A DNA stretch of 64,000 bases from positions 1 to 64,000 of the forward strand of contig JARFJB010001594.1 of the NCBI GenBank assembly GCA_036346205.1. Reading direction: 5' to 3'. Under the pieces are notes generated by a model, which made no database searches, was not told the DNA's origin, and saw nothing but the letters and a program-made list of their open reading frames with translations. Source of the DNA: Vesta saturnalis. Taxonomy: Eukaryota; Arthropoda; Insecta; Coleoptera; Lampyridae. How positions within the stretch are numbered: the stretch's first letter is position 1; every line of letters begins with the position of its first letter. Both the position numbers and the translations under genes were made by a program. Positions 1 through 10,404 of this stretch are shown in pieces.

Positions 1-19
1 ATTAATGTATTCTTAAATT

Positions 20-235
20 ATTGCCTTTGCGGTCTTTTATGCAGTTCCCGTTTTCACGCTCTTTTATCTTCTATAAGTAGAGTATAAATAAAATAAAAAA
101 TGAATAACCACATCAATCTTGCTTTTTGTAAGGAACTGAACATTAACTAATCCGTGGTGTAGTTTTATACCCCATTACGCTATGAATAATAATTTTATTA
201 AGAAAACTATGTTTAGAGTATACTTAATACAACTT
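20..235 (-). repeat. Dispersed repeat R, copy 1
   Basis: This segment is found again in reverse complement at about 24512-24745, including the words around the TCCGTGGTGTAG and AAGGAACTGAACATTA blocks. No coding sense is visible. Both copies lie outside a family-A mariner copy, in mirrored order, so R and A may have been duplicated together. Its class is unknown. Confidence 0.75.
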
Positions 236-359
236 TATAAACATTTAATTAAAAAAAAAGCAAACAAGTGACGAATTGAAACAAAAATCATGATTGTGTA
301 ATTTTAAACTACATCAAACTTCTATATTACGAAACCGGTAAATCCGAAAAAAATTGATA

Positions 360-641
360 AAGCCTGTCCGGTAGAACTGAACGGGTATCGGATTAACAAG
401 GAGGATTGTCAATATATGGTTCTATTGTGCTTGAAACCGCCTTAATGCTTTGCTGTCTCGTACTTATTGTACGTGACAAAGAAAGATGGATATATTATGA
501 ATAATGCCTCTATTTCTGCCGAACAAAAGCGTTTGCAACTTTCACACATAATGACAAGGCAATAAGAATCAGATGCAGGTAGAATAGAAATTCAATAGGT
601 ATAATAAAATGCCAGTGGTTCTCAACACTGCTTTAACATTA
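360..641 (+). repeat. Left 282-bp terminal inverted repeat
   Basis: It runs from AAGCCTGTCC to CTTTAACATTA and is the reverse complement of 2491-2772 over its whole length. The match stops abruptly at 642 and 2490, which defines the arm. Confidence 0.88.
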
Positions 642-960
642 CATTTAAAATTTATGGAAGAATGCAAGTTTTATAATAAACATTTATAAAAGCCATTCAT
701 AATAATGAATATTCGATTAAGTATAGGTATTTCAATTTACATTTAGAAAGTTCATTGTATACCTAAGTATGGTAATGACGTTTTAGTGTACTCCAATTAC
801 AAAAGAATCCAAATAAATATGCAATACTGTAACAATAAGTAATTAATAATAGATTATTATACCATTTAGTAGGTACATATAGGTATAAATAAAACAACTG
901 CAATATCTATATTATCATTATTCTTTGAGTAAGCGTTTATATAAACTAACCATTAATATA

Positions 961-2298
961 ATGCCGAAAAAGTTGAGTAAAGAAATTCGCGAATTAGTTT
1001 TAAATACAGTCGATTATTTTAAAGAAGAAAAGAAAATGGTGGTCCACTATTATCTACATTTTCTGTTCAACAAAGAACAGCAAACGCGTTAAAACTTTCG
1101 GTTTCGACGGTGGGGAAAATCTGTGCTTTAAAAAAAATGGCGGCGAGTTGGAACCTCCAGTGAAAAACAGCGTGTCAAACTTTGCACTACAGATTTTCCA
1201 GAAAATGGAAAACAAACAATTCGTGCATTAATATACGAGATGTACGCGAAGAAGGAACACGTAACGTTAAATTCATTATTAAACTTCTTAAAATTGAGAA
1301 CGCGTATGAAATAGGAAAACCAGTTTGGCTCTAGTGTTAAAAAATATGGGCTTTAAATTCAAAACCAACAATAGACGCGGTTTGTGAACAAAGCCACATT
1401 GTCGCTAAAAGAAACGTTTTTCTGAGAAAGTATCTCAAAAATCTTAACTCCGAAAGTTCGAGACAGTTTGTTTTACAGACGAAACGTGGATATTTAGTAA
1501 AGGTAGTACGTCAAATGTACTTGGCAAGATAACAGTGCAAAGAGTTTACATCAACCGAACAAATCATCAGATGGAAAACGATTTATTATCATTGAAGCAG
1601 GTAACAGAAACGGTTTTATCGACGGAAGTCAATTAATTTTCGGTACAAAAAATAAATCATTAGATTATCACGATAATATGAACGCAGAATTGTTCGAAAA
1701 ATGGTTTGAGGAATCACTTTTACAAAAATTAGAGGAACCATCAATAATTGTCCTTGACAATGCGAGTTATCATTCTCGAAAGGCAGAGAAGGCAGTCAAA
1801 GTTTCTTGGAAAAAAGAAGAAATACAGCAATGGTTAACCGCTAAAAAATAGCGTGGAAAATTTTATGCCAAAGGCAGAGTTAGTGGAATTGGCCAAAAGA
1901 AACAAAGTAGACCAATGCGAAAAATATGTAATCGATGAGCTAGCTCTATCATATGGACATGAAGTTTTGCGCCTGCCCCCGTATCATTGCCATTTCAATC
2001 CAATTGAGTTGGTATGGGGCATTACTAAGAACAAATACGACAAAAGTATCGTTGCGACATCCGGAAAAGACGAAGATGTTCTTAATACGTGGAACGACGC
2101 ATTAAAAACAGTTAGTGCGGAAATATGGCAAAATGTATTGATCATACGGATAAAATAATTAAAGATACTTTTGTTAATGAAGAGATTGTGGATGAAGTAA
2201 GACCTCTTATTTTCACAGTTAACACTGAAGAAAGTGATGACGATGATCTTTTCCAAGATTTGGATGACTCAGGAAGTGATGAATCTGAAGCCGAATGA
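961..2298 (+). pseudogene. DDE transposase of the DD82E-like element, frameshifted
   Basis: The reading starts at ATG 961 (MPKKLSKEIR...). It then needs several frame changes: one before codons reading ENGGPLLSTFSVQ, others near 1140 and 1350, one at an A6 run at 1843-1848, and one near 2130. A helix-turn-helix-like N-terminus is followed by the catalytic motifs FTDETW (D codon 1478-1480), VLDNASYHS (D codon 1756-1758) and FNPIELVW (E codon 2006-2008). The C-terminus is very acidic (ESDDDDLF...) and ends at TGA 2296-2298. Removing one A from the A6 run joins the D and E segments in one frame with 82 residues between them. It is dead as read, although some breaks lie in homopolymers. Confidence 0.85.
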
Positions 2299-2490
2299 CA
2301 ATTATAATTTTTACATTTAATTATAAAAGTATATCTTTGTAATTTAATTAATATTTACTAACTATAATAAAATGTATTTGTTATTGTTGTTATAAGTATA
2401 AGTGAAAGGTGTCAATTGAAATTACTTATAGGTAATTAGTAATCGATTATTATTTTATTATACAAAAGTTGCATTTCTTCACAAATTATA

Positions 2491-2772
2491 TAATGTTAAA
2501 GCAGTGTTGAGAACCACTGGCATTTTATTATACCTATTGAATTTCTATTCTACCTGCATCTGATTCTTATTGCCTTGTCATTATGTGTGAAAGTTGCAAA
2601 CGCTTTTGTTCGGCAGAAATAGAGGCATTATTCATAATATATCCATCTTTCTTTGTCACGTACAATAAGTACGAGACAGCAAAGCATTAAGGCGGTTTCA
2701 AGCACAATAGAACCATATATTGACAATCCTCCTTGTTAATCCGATACCCGTTCAGTTCTACCGGACAGGCTT
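2491..2772 (-). repeat. Right 282-bp terminal inverted repeat
   Basis: Reverse complement of 360-641. The outer end is CAGGCTT followed by TA at 2773-2774. Confidence 0.88.
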
Positions 2773-3338
2773 TATAGGCAAATCTCCTTACATAGAAATA
2801 CCTTCTCGTAAATTTCTGCTTACTTACATACGCAGTGTAATATTATACAGGGTATCCATGTAGCACTGTGGTGTTGTTATGTCAAATCTGTCAGAAAAAT
2901 GACTTAGCGGATTGTTAATGAAGGAAAGTGGGGTGCATTAAGAAATTATTTTAAAATACTTAGGTAACATACTTGTAAGATTTTTTTAATGGAACGTCCT
3001 GTATATTATTACATTTTGGGATTCCTCTGTACATGTATTTTACATTGATATTAGGTTGATTGAGTTATTAATAACGGTTTTGAGGATAGAGACAAAAAAC
3101 GGTATTTTAAAAAAAATGGCGCTCACCTAAATAGTGAGATTTTACAAAATTTAGTAAAAAATAACGTATTTAAATTTTAACTTAAAAAAATTCAATACCA
3201 TCTAAGGTGTTTCATAATTTTAAGCCAAATTATCATACTTTCAAACATGCACAACTCAATTTTTTTTAATGGAAGGACCCAATTTATTTATCCCAAACTC
3301 GATTCGGATTTAAATTCTCTATCTTATACTTTAAAATT

Positions 3339-4173
3339 GGAGCACAGTCAAAAAAGTCCATAAATAACAGCCCCGACAAAAGAGCCCAGATCCAAAACAG
3401 CCCGCCTCAAAATGGCCCCGTCAGAATAGCCCCGACAAAACAGCCTATACCAAAGTAGCCCGCGTCAAAATGGCCCAGTTAGAATAGTCCCGACAAAATG
3501 GCATATACCAAAATAACCCGCGGGTTATTTTGGTATAGGCCATTTTGTCCTCGATTATAGTCCGTTTTAAACCATAAAAATTAGTATAAAAACAGAGGAA
3601 TAGAGAATATTATAATAATTACAAAATAAAATAACCCATTTTATTATATTTTTTTAAATATTACTTCACTTTTGTCTTTTAAAAAAACGTAAACCAACGT
3701 AACGCAACTGTTGTCGATTAATGCGTGAACAGTGAAAACTTGTAAAAATAGTTCGGGTGCAACTTTAAATGTACCGTCAACGAACCAGTGGCGATGCTGC
3801 TCCATAATATTCAAATTTTCTTCGGTACCAAGGATCAACATACGATTGGGATCATTCGCGCCAGAGTCCCATATCAGAAAATGTGCGCCCCTTGTAGAGA
3901 TTTGTAGGGCAGGGGGCACAATTAAGTAATTTGTGAATTCTAAAATAATCATTTTACATTTATTAGTTCTCTCCTTAATCACATATATTATGAATTGGGG
4001 ATAACTGAATTCCACATCTTGATATATTGCATATTTTCACATTTAAATTTTACTATAAGTTTTGGGGTTGTTTTGATGCGCGCTATATTGGCGTAGGCTA
4101 TTTTGTCGGGGCTATTCTGACGGGGCCATTTTGGCGTAGGCTATTTTGGAGTAAGGTATATCGACGGGTCACG
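3339..4173 (-). mobile_element. Mutator-like (MULE) element fragment nested in mariner A
   Basis: The insertion is flanked by TTTAAAATT (3330-3338) and TTTACAATT (4174-4182), a 9-bp duplication with one mismatch, the length expected for MULEs. Both ends are built of the same short words (AAAATGGCCCCGTCAG, ATAGCCCCGACAAAA, CAGCCTATACC) in opposite orientation, so the termini are sub-terminal repeat arrays and not clean TIRs. A perfect palindrome (CCCGCGGG core) lies near 3518-3525. The only coding remnant is 3644-4015. Confidence 0.75.
3644..4015 (-). pseudogene. MULE transposase fragment (FLYWCH-type MULE domain)
   Basis: An open stretch of 123 codons. Its middle matches the MULE transposase domain: ILGTEENLNIM, then HWFVDGTFKVAPELF and QVFTVHALI. 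The DGTF aspartate is the usual first catalytic residue of MULE transposases encoded beside FLYWCH zinc fingers in insects. The fragment stops soon after VYVFLKDKS, so the second and third acidic residues and the C-terminal part are missing. The domain call is strong. The protein is far too short to be active and presumably rides inside a deletion derivative. Confidence 0.8.
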
Positions 4174-4289
4174 TTTACAATTAACAGCAAGTGAGTTATT
4201 TTGAAAATTATCGAAAAATATGTAGGAACTCGTATTAAAACGCGATTGATTAAGTTGGCTGTGAACAATGAATATTTGAAGAGAAAAAT

Positions 4290-5170
4290 CTATTAAATGA
4301 AATGTTCAAAATGTCTCCCGTTTTGTAATAAACATTTTTTTATGCGATCACAAAACGACTTGCTAACACATTGTAGCATTTTTGGAAAAGACAGACCTAT
4401 TCTTTCCATCATGTCTTGTTTCGGTACACTTGAGTCTTAATATTTCCGCACAACAAAAATCCATACAGGCCAAGTCAGGGGATTTTGCTGGCCAACTAGT
4501 TGCTGCACATCCATTTTTAAGAAAAACATCTCCAAGGTGTTGTCTAATTTGAAGACTAAATGAGCAGAAGCTGCATCTAGTTGTAGCCACATACCTCTTT
4601 TATATGTTCCAGAAAGTATCGAGTTAAACGTGGCAGATCTTGGCAAAGACATTTCAAAAATATAGGCCTTGTCAAACCGCCTTCAAAAAATATGGGCCAA
4701 TAACGTAATCATCTATTTCATTACTTTAGCAAAGTACAGGTCGTAGGTTCAAATCCTAGTCGAGGTAAACTTTTTATTTATGTATCTAATAAAATTAATA
4801 ATAATTTTTAATCATCCAAGGTCCAGTTATGTGGATAGTTTGCAACATAAACAATTTTCGGATCTTGGGTGTCGTAATAATCAAAATTATGACGATGCAC
4901 CAAGTCACTTCTGTGAAATATAGATTAGTCAGTAAATAATACGTATTTGACAAAGATCATTATTTTCTCTAATGTTATTTTCAGCCCATTCGCAGAAAAT
5001 TACTTACCTTACATAATCATCTTCAGCCAATTCTTGATGCAGTGGGCCTTAGTACGGGTGGAATTGATTAGTATTTAAACACTTATTACTAGTAAATTTT
5101 TAATGTTTAAACTTTTACTAATTGCTCTAACACTAACGTTTGGATTTTCTACTACCTATAAGGTAAGCGA
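4290..5170 (-). pseudogene. Mariner A transposase remnant, copy 1
   Basis: Pieces in several frames correspond to the copy-2 transposase: MWLQLDAASAH (second catalytic D region) near 4580, the VGQQNPLTWPVWIF segment near 4480, and the helix-turn-helix region near 5150-5200. A tRNA-like insert interrupts the middle. It cannot encode a working enzyme. Confidence 0.7.
4718..4805 (+). other. tRNA-like 3'-half insert in mariner A
   Basis: Comparison with copy 2 (near 23325) shows about 85 extra bases here. They contain a T-arm-like stretch (GTAGGTTCAAATCCTAG, with a 7-nt TTCAAAT loop and a B-box-like GGTTCAAATCC at 4753-4763), followed by an acceptor-like TCGAGGTA and an AT-rich tail. It looks like a retroposed tRNA 3' half or a 5'-truncated SINE. 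No matching D arm or A box is visible, so it is not a tRNA gene. Confidence 0.5.
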
Positions 5171-5913
5171 ATTTTCTTCGTTTAGACCTCTCTTGCTTCT
5201 GGTCTCTCAATAGGACACTATGCACGAGTTGCTGAAATTCATAATTTAAAAATCGTTGCTTTAAATGTTCATATTATAGCCTACTCAAAATTGGGTAATA
5301 AATAAAAATTTGCATTTTTTTCCTACTAATTTTTCGACAATTTTCAAAATAACGCACTTGCAGATACTTTTACGATACACAAACTTTGTATCATTTAGAT
5401 AGACAACTTAGGAATCTAGTTCCGGCAAAAAAATTGCCCGATTTCATTAATAAAAATGAGTTATGCTTGTCTGAAAATATAATTGGGCTTAAATTATAGA
5501 ACACCCTGTATGGTATTGAGTTTTTTGAAGTAGAAATTTAAATACGTTATGCTTTACTAAGGGCTATACTAAAAGTGCGTATTCCAAAAGTTTGTCATTT
5601 TGTAAAAACCTCACTTTTTTTTTTTTTAAATACCGTTTTTTTGTCTCTAACCTCAAAACTCATATCAATAAGTCAATAAACGTAATATCAATGTAAAGTA
5701 CATTTATAGAGGAATCCAAAAATTTAATGACATACAGGGTTTGTCGTTTAAACAAATCTTACAATTTTTTGACGTGCTTTTTAGACCACCCTGTACATTT
5801 TAAGATAATTTCTTAAAGCACCCCAGTTTACCACATTAACGATTTGCTGTCATTTTTTGTGACAAATTTCACATAACCACCACCGAAGAACTGAATACTA
5901 AATGGACACCCTG

Positions 5914-7264
5914 AGAATAACACAAACGTGGCCTAAGCCGGATTACTTAATTCACGGATTGAGAAATATGATTGGCTAATTTTTGACGTAACTGATAGTT
6001 TACTTTTAAAATACTAATTTAAATTTTAAGGTAATCAAGTGAATATCTTAATAAGCTTGTGGAATGTATAATAAACAAATATTAAACCACAAAGTATTAA
6101 AAAATACTTTAATTGGCGAGGTCAAACAATTTTGATTTCGGAAATCGGAATAATGTAGTAATTAAGAAAGTAGGCGGTCTTAGATATATGGAGTTATTCA
6201 GAAAGTACGATTCACTGAAACGAAAAAATGTTAACTAGAAAATTTTATTTTTGTGTTACAGAAATTCAAAATGTATCGTACAAAGGGTGGAAATACACAC
6301 AATTGGAGTGCACTATCTTTGGGTTTTCAAGACCCTCATAAATGTACTGGTCATTCGTTTCCGACAATTTCTGCATTCTGATTTAGAAGTATTAATTGCG
6401 ACTGAATACATGGCAGACTCTAATGAAAGCTAAAATAAAACTGCCAGGATGCATGGGCGTATAGCTATAAGGAGGCAACTGCCCCTGGAAGAGCAAAAGT
6501 AAATTAAATAATTTTTAAATTTTAATAAACAAAAAATTAAATCTAAAATATACATATTTTTCTGTTCTGCATATTATTTTTGTTATCTGTTATTAGTTTA
6601 ATTTAAGTATAATTAAAATCTCAAAGTTTTGTTTTCATTTGCCTTTTCTTTTTATCCTAAAATTGTACATTTTGAACGACCATGGACCATGGTTTGCTGT
6701 TATAAATCCTGGCTACGCCCTTGCCAGGATGATACGCAATGGTGAAAGCTTGATCGAAATATTACGGTAGTAAAACTAATCTTAGCAACGATATTTCTGC
6801 TAGCAGTAATTTTCCTCTAGTAACTATTAAGAGAAATACAAATTCTACTATTAATCTGAACAATAATATTTAATTCTAAAGGTTAATAGATATATTTTTG
6901 AAAAAAAAAATTCTTAAACAACAATAATTGTTATATCGATGATTCATTTTTTATTTCCCCTCTACGGTCCGTTTTGCGTGTTCTCGGACTGACAGTATTG
7001 ACGTAAAATACGCTACAGGATAAAATAAACAAATTCTTATTTGCACATTTTCAAATAATAAATTAGTAATTAAAACGAGGCCTTGTAACAATAATTTCAT
7101 CCGGATTATACTAGTTTTTTGCCATAAAAAGTGAATTAATTATGAATTTAATAACTACACAAATTTAAGGAACAACGTATTTGGTGTGATATGCAGTGAC
7201 CGAGGTGTATGGCATCCTGTGGATGAGTGGAATGTCTATCAAATATTAAATTACCGTAATAGTA
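5914..7264. other. AT-rich interval, no recognised gene
   Basis: The first ~50 bases are shared with the flank of mariner A copy 2 (22215-22266), including AACACAAACGTGG, so that sequence either belongs to the same larger duplicated unit or is an extension of the element. A weak mirrored pair, GGGCGTATAGC near 6463 and GGCTACGCCC near 6711, may mark a short degraded element. I see no coding region, RNA gene or clear repeat otherwise. Confidence 0.4.
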
Positions 7265-7690
7265 TACAGGGTGTGGCGCGAAGAGTTTTGATTAAAAGTA
7301 ATAGCGGATACACTTATGTTAACAATCTGAAATTCCGAAGCTGTAAGTTTTGGATGACGCTGAGTTCAAATATAATATTGTCCTGAATGTGGCAATTCCG
7401 GTTATACCGGAAGTAGACGTCAACTTTGTTATTTTAAATGGAACCTAATATTTTTTATTTTATTTTCGAATTCTACATGAAATTCTAGATAAAACTTGTG
7501 CACAATGTCCTATACCAAAAATGAAGTATTTTCGAGATATTTCGATTTTTTTTTTAAATTTTGAAAAAATCATATTCCACATTGAATAACGATATCTCCA
7601 TTAATAACGAAGCTAGTGACGTGAAATTGTAACCAATAAACAACAAGCGCTTTCCCGTTAACTCCATGTATCCATCTCATTAATATTTCA

Positions 7691-7772
7691 TACAGGGTGT
7701 TTTAAACTTAGCCGCCAACATGCACAATTTAAATCATTTATAAATTGCTTACTTTAAATAGAACACCCTGTA
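7691..7772 (+). repeat. 82-bp palindrome-ended unit in left arm of mariner B
   Basis: It starts TACAGGGTGTT and ends AACACCCTGTA, so on its own it looks like a tiny TA-flanked mariner derivative. The mirror copy is at 9380-9461. Because it sits inside both arms it was either part of the ancestral arm or was copied by conversion. Confidence 0.7.
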
Positions 7773-8109
7773 TTTTATTACATTTTCCGCTGTATTTTTT
7801 AAGCCAATTCGTTTGGTTCAGTATTCCTATACCTAAATCCAACCACTTTTGAGATATTTCATTATCTTAGTTAAAACATAACAACACTTGATTTTTTCAA
7901 CATTAGTAAAGGGTAGGCCATGATTTCCATTATTTAAGGTGATATTTTGTTATTTTTTCATAAGTTATTAATTCTGAAAAGTTACCAATAGCCTGAAAGG
8001 ATTATTAATTGTGGATATCATTAAAAACGTTGACTAGGTACTTTGTATTAATTTAATTAGATAACTTACAAACAAAAATAACTAAATGTAATATTAAACA
8101 AATAAAGCT

Positions 8110-9150
8110 TTATAATAAGTGTTCATAATTAGCACCATCTACTTCTAAACATTTATGAATCCTTTTCATTAAGTTATGCCTTGTAATTCTGGAACTATGG
8201 TCGGGTGTAAGAGAATTAAAAGCAAGTAAGACTCTCTGCATCATATCTTCCTTTGTCGTAACAGGTTTGGAAAATACCTGATTTTTAATGTAACCCCAAA
8301 TACCAAAATCTAGAGGAGCCAAATCAGGAGAGCGAGCTGGCCAACGAAACGGACCCTGATTGGCAATCCATCTATCATCAAACATGTCGTAAAGATGCTG
8401 AGCAACAGGCCCAAAGTTATGAGGAGGTGCTCCATCTTGCTGATACCAAGTTGAAGCAGCCTCTCCATTTCTTAAAATATGTAACGCCGGTCGTATGGCT
8501 TCTTCTAAAATGTGGCAATATCTTGTACCATTTAAATTTTCATCATCAAATTTTAATGCCAAAATGTTATCGTCTTTTATTGCACAAAAAACATTAAAAC
8601 TCCAACTATCTTGAAAATAACGTTCTCTACCAACATGTGGATTTTCATTAGACCAAAAATGGGAATTATGTCGATTAAATAATCCATTTTTGCTAAACTT
8701 TGCTTCATCACACCATATAACTTTTTTTATGAAGTTTTCATCCTCTTGGGTCTTCATTAAAAACCATTCACAGAATTCTACCCTTCGAGGAAGATCACGT
8801 AATTGTAAGTGTTGCACCAAATGATATGAAAATGTTTTCCATTTGTGTTTTTTTAAAATGCGATGAATTGTTCTCGTCGACAAAGTAAGATCTCTCTCAC
8901 AATCTCTAAAGGAGGAATTTGGAGAGGCCGTAAATAACCCAAAACATTAATTTCGCTTATGTCACTGTCCACTAGTGGTTTATTATTATTAATTTTTGTC
9001 TTAAATTGACCAAACTGACGACAGTTTTTAAGCAATCTTCTTACAACATCACCAGTTACATTTGGTCGATTTCAATTCAATTCTATTACACTCGCCGTAA
9101 ATAATAATAAGATTTAAAAAATCATCATTAGTAAATCCTACATTTGCCAT
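8110..9150 (-). pseudogene. DD41D mariner transposase B, nearly complete
   Basis: The reading starts MANVGFTNDDFLNL at 9150, a DUF4817-like helix-turn-helix start. It has a small deletion near 9085, a frame change near 8925, and an uninterrupted 257-codon part from 8883 to 8110. Catalytic motifs: WCDEAKF (first D), WYQQDGAPPH (second D) and RSPDLAPLDF (third D), with 41 residues between the second and third. That is the DD41D spacing of rosa-like elements. The C-terminus ends DGANYEHLL. All three acids are present; the N-terminal breaks make it inactive as read. Confidence 0.88.
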
Positions 9151-9379
9151 TATTTACTATGAAATACAAACTGGTAAAGAAAACTGTCAAAACAACATAA
9201 ACAATTGACTATCAAATTTTTGACAGCCATGGCCAACCCTTTACTAATGTTGGAATAATTAAGTGCTGTTATGTTTTAACTATGATAATGAAATATCTCA
9301 AAAGTGGTTGGATTTAGGTATAGGGAATACTGATACCAAACGAATTGGCTTAAAAAATACAGCGGAAAATGTAATAAAA

Positions 9380-9461
9380 TACAGGGTGTTCTATTTAAAG
9401 TAAGCAAATTATAAATGATTTAAATTGTGCATGTTGGCGGCTAAGTTTAAAACACCCTGTA
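9380..9461 (-). repeat. 82-bp unit in right arm of mariner B
   Basis: Mirror image of 7691-7772, with the same ends ACAGGGTGTT and AACACCCTGT. Confidence 0.7.
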
Positions 9462-10163
9462 TGAAATATCAATAAGATGGATATATGGAGTTAACGGGCA
9501 AGCGCTTGTTGTTTATTAGTTACAATTTCACGTCACTAGCTTCGTTATTAATGGAGATATCGTTAGTCAATGTGGACTAGGATTTTTTCAAAATTTTAAA
9601 AAAAGTCGAAATATCTCGAAAATACTTGATTTTTGGTATAGGACATAGTGCACAAATTTTGTCTAGAATTTCATGTAGAATTCAAAAATAAAATAAAAAA
9701 TATTAGGTTCATTTAAAATAACAAAGTTGACGCCTACTTCCGGTATAACAGGAAGTGCCACATTCAGGACAATATTATATTTGAACTCAGCGTCATCCAA
9801 AACCTACAGCTTCGTAATTTCAGATTTTTAACATAACTGTATCCACCATTACTTTTAATCAAAACTCTTCGCGCCACACCCTGTATAATCACTGGTAATA
9901 GAATATCTACCCAGTTTGACACCTTTTCAGTATTAAGTATAGATACAATACTTTTAGAACTGTGCATCTAGATACATCTTTCACAGCTACTTAAATATAG
10001 TTTAGGTACTTTCAAAATATGGAAAACGAAAAATGACATTTTCATATTAAATCGTTCAAAATTTTTCCATTTTGAAAATTCAATATATTAATGTGAAGAT
10101 GTTTACCTTTTTTAATGTACCTCTTTATATGATCACCATAATTATGACCTAAATTTTAATATT

Positions 10164-10192
10164 CTGATGAAGGTTGAAATTTTCAACTGAAA
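10164..10192 (+). ncRNA. Hammerhead-ribozyme-like core (isolated)
   Basis: CTGATGA at 10164-10170 is followed by a self-complementary stem (AGGTTGAAA / TTTTCAACT, one bulge) and GAAA at 10189-10192. This is the CUGAUGA-stem II-GAAA layout of hammerhead ribozymes found in Penelope-like element ends. Helices I and III are not obvious to me and no Penelope coding sequence lies next to it, so it may be a degraded terminal fragment. Confidence 0.4.
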
Positions 10193-10404
10193 ATATATCA
10201 ATTTATAATTAAATGGTCGTTTTTTGTGGCTTTACAACTTCAAGCCTGATGGAAATAGGATTTCCCCAACCTTAACCAAGTAATTTATCTATTGTTATTT
10301 CCTAGTTATTGTTAGATTATATATATATATATAAGGAATGTAAGGAATGTGGGATTGTTTGTAACTGATACTTGTCATGTGGGGGGTGACTGGCAGGTGT
10401 ACGC

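Larger units (their letters stand above)
360..2772 (+). mobile_element. IS630/Tc1/mariner element, 282-bp TIRs, D-E spacing ~82
   Basis: A 2.4-kb DNA transposon. Its ends AAGCCTGTCCGGTAG... are perfectly mirrored, and TA dinucleotides at 358-359 and 2773-2774 are the expected target duplication. The two 282-bp arms (360-641 and 2491-2772) look almost identical, which points to recent activity. The interior holds one frameshifted transposase gene on the plus strand. Spacing between the second D and the final E, after allowing for one frameshift, is about 82 residues. That is unlike Tc1 (34) or mariner (34 to a D) and recalls the DD82E group that I remember as Sailor; this assignment is inferred from spacing only. 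Confidence 0.85.
2848..5913 (-). mobile_element. Mariner family A, copy 1 (long arms, nested MULE)
   Basis: The ends are CAGGGTATCCATG at 2848 and GGACACCCTG at 5913, next to TA on the left. Long imperfect arms (about 2848-3338 plus 4183-4280, and about 5290-5913) face inward. The same sequence occurs inverted at 22267-24183. The minus-strand transposase is decayed. An 835-bp MULE fragment (3339-4173) and a short tRNA-like insert (about 4718-4805) are absent from copy 2, so they are later insertions. The right arm contains a second ACACCCTGTA motif at about 5500. Confidence 0.78.
7265..9886 (-). mobile_element. Mariner family B (DD41D type), ~660-bp arms
   Basis: The termini TACAGGGTGTGGCGCG (7265) and CGCGCCACACCCTGTA (9886) are mirrored and flanked by TA. 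The arms 7265-7923 and about 9230-9886 are near-complementary with scattered substitutions. Inside each arm, at the mirrored position, is an 82-bp unit that itself has mariner-like ends. The centre holds a minus-strand transposase gene with few breaks. Confidence 0.88.
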
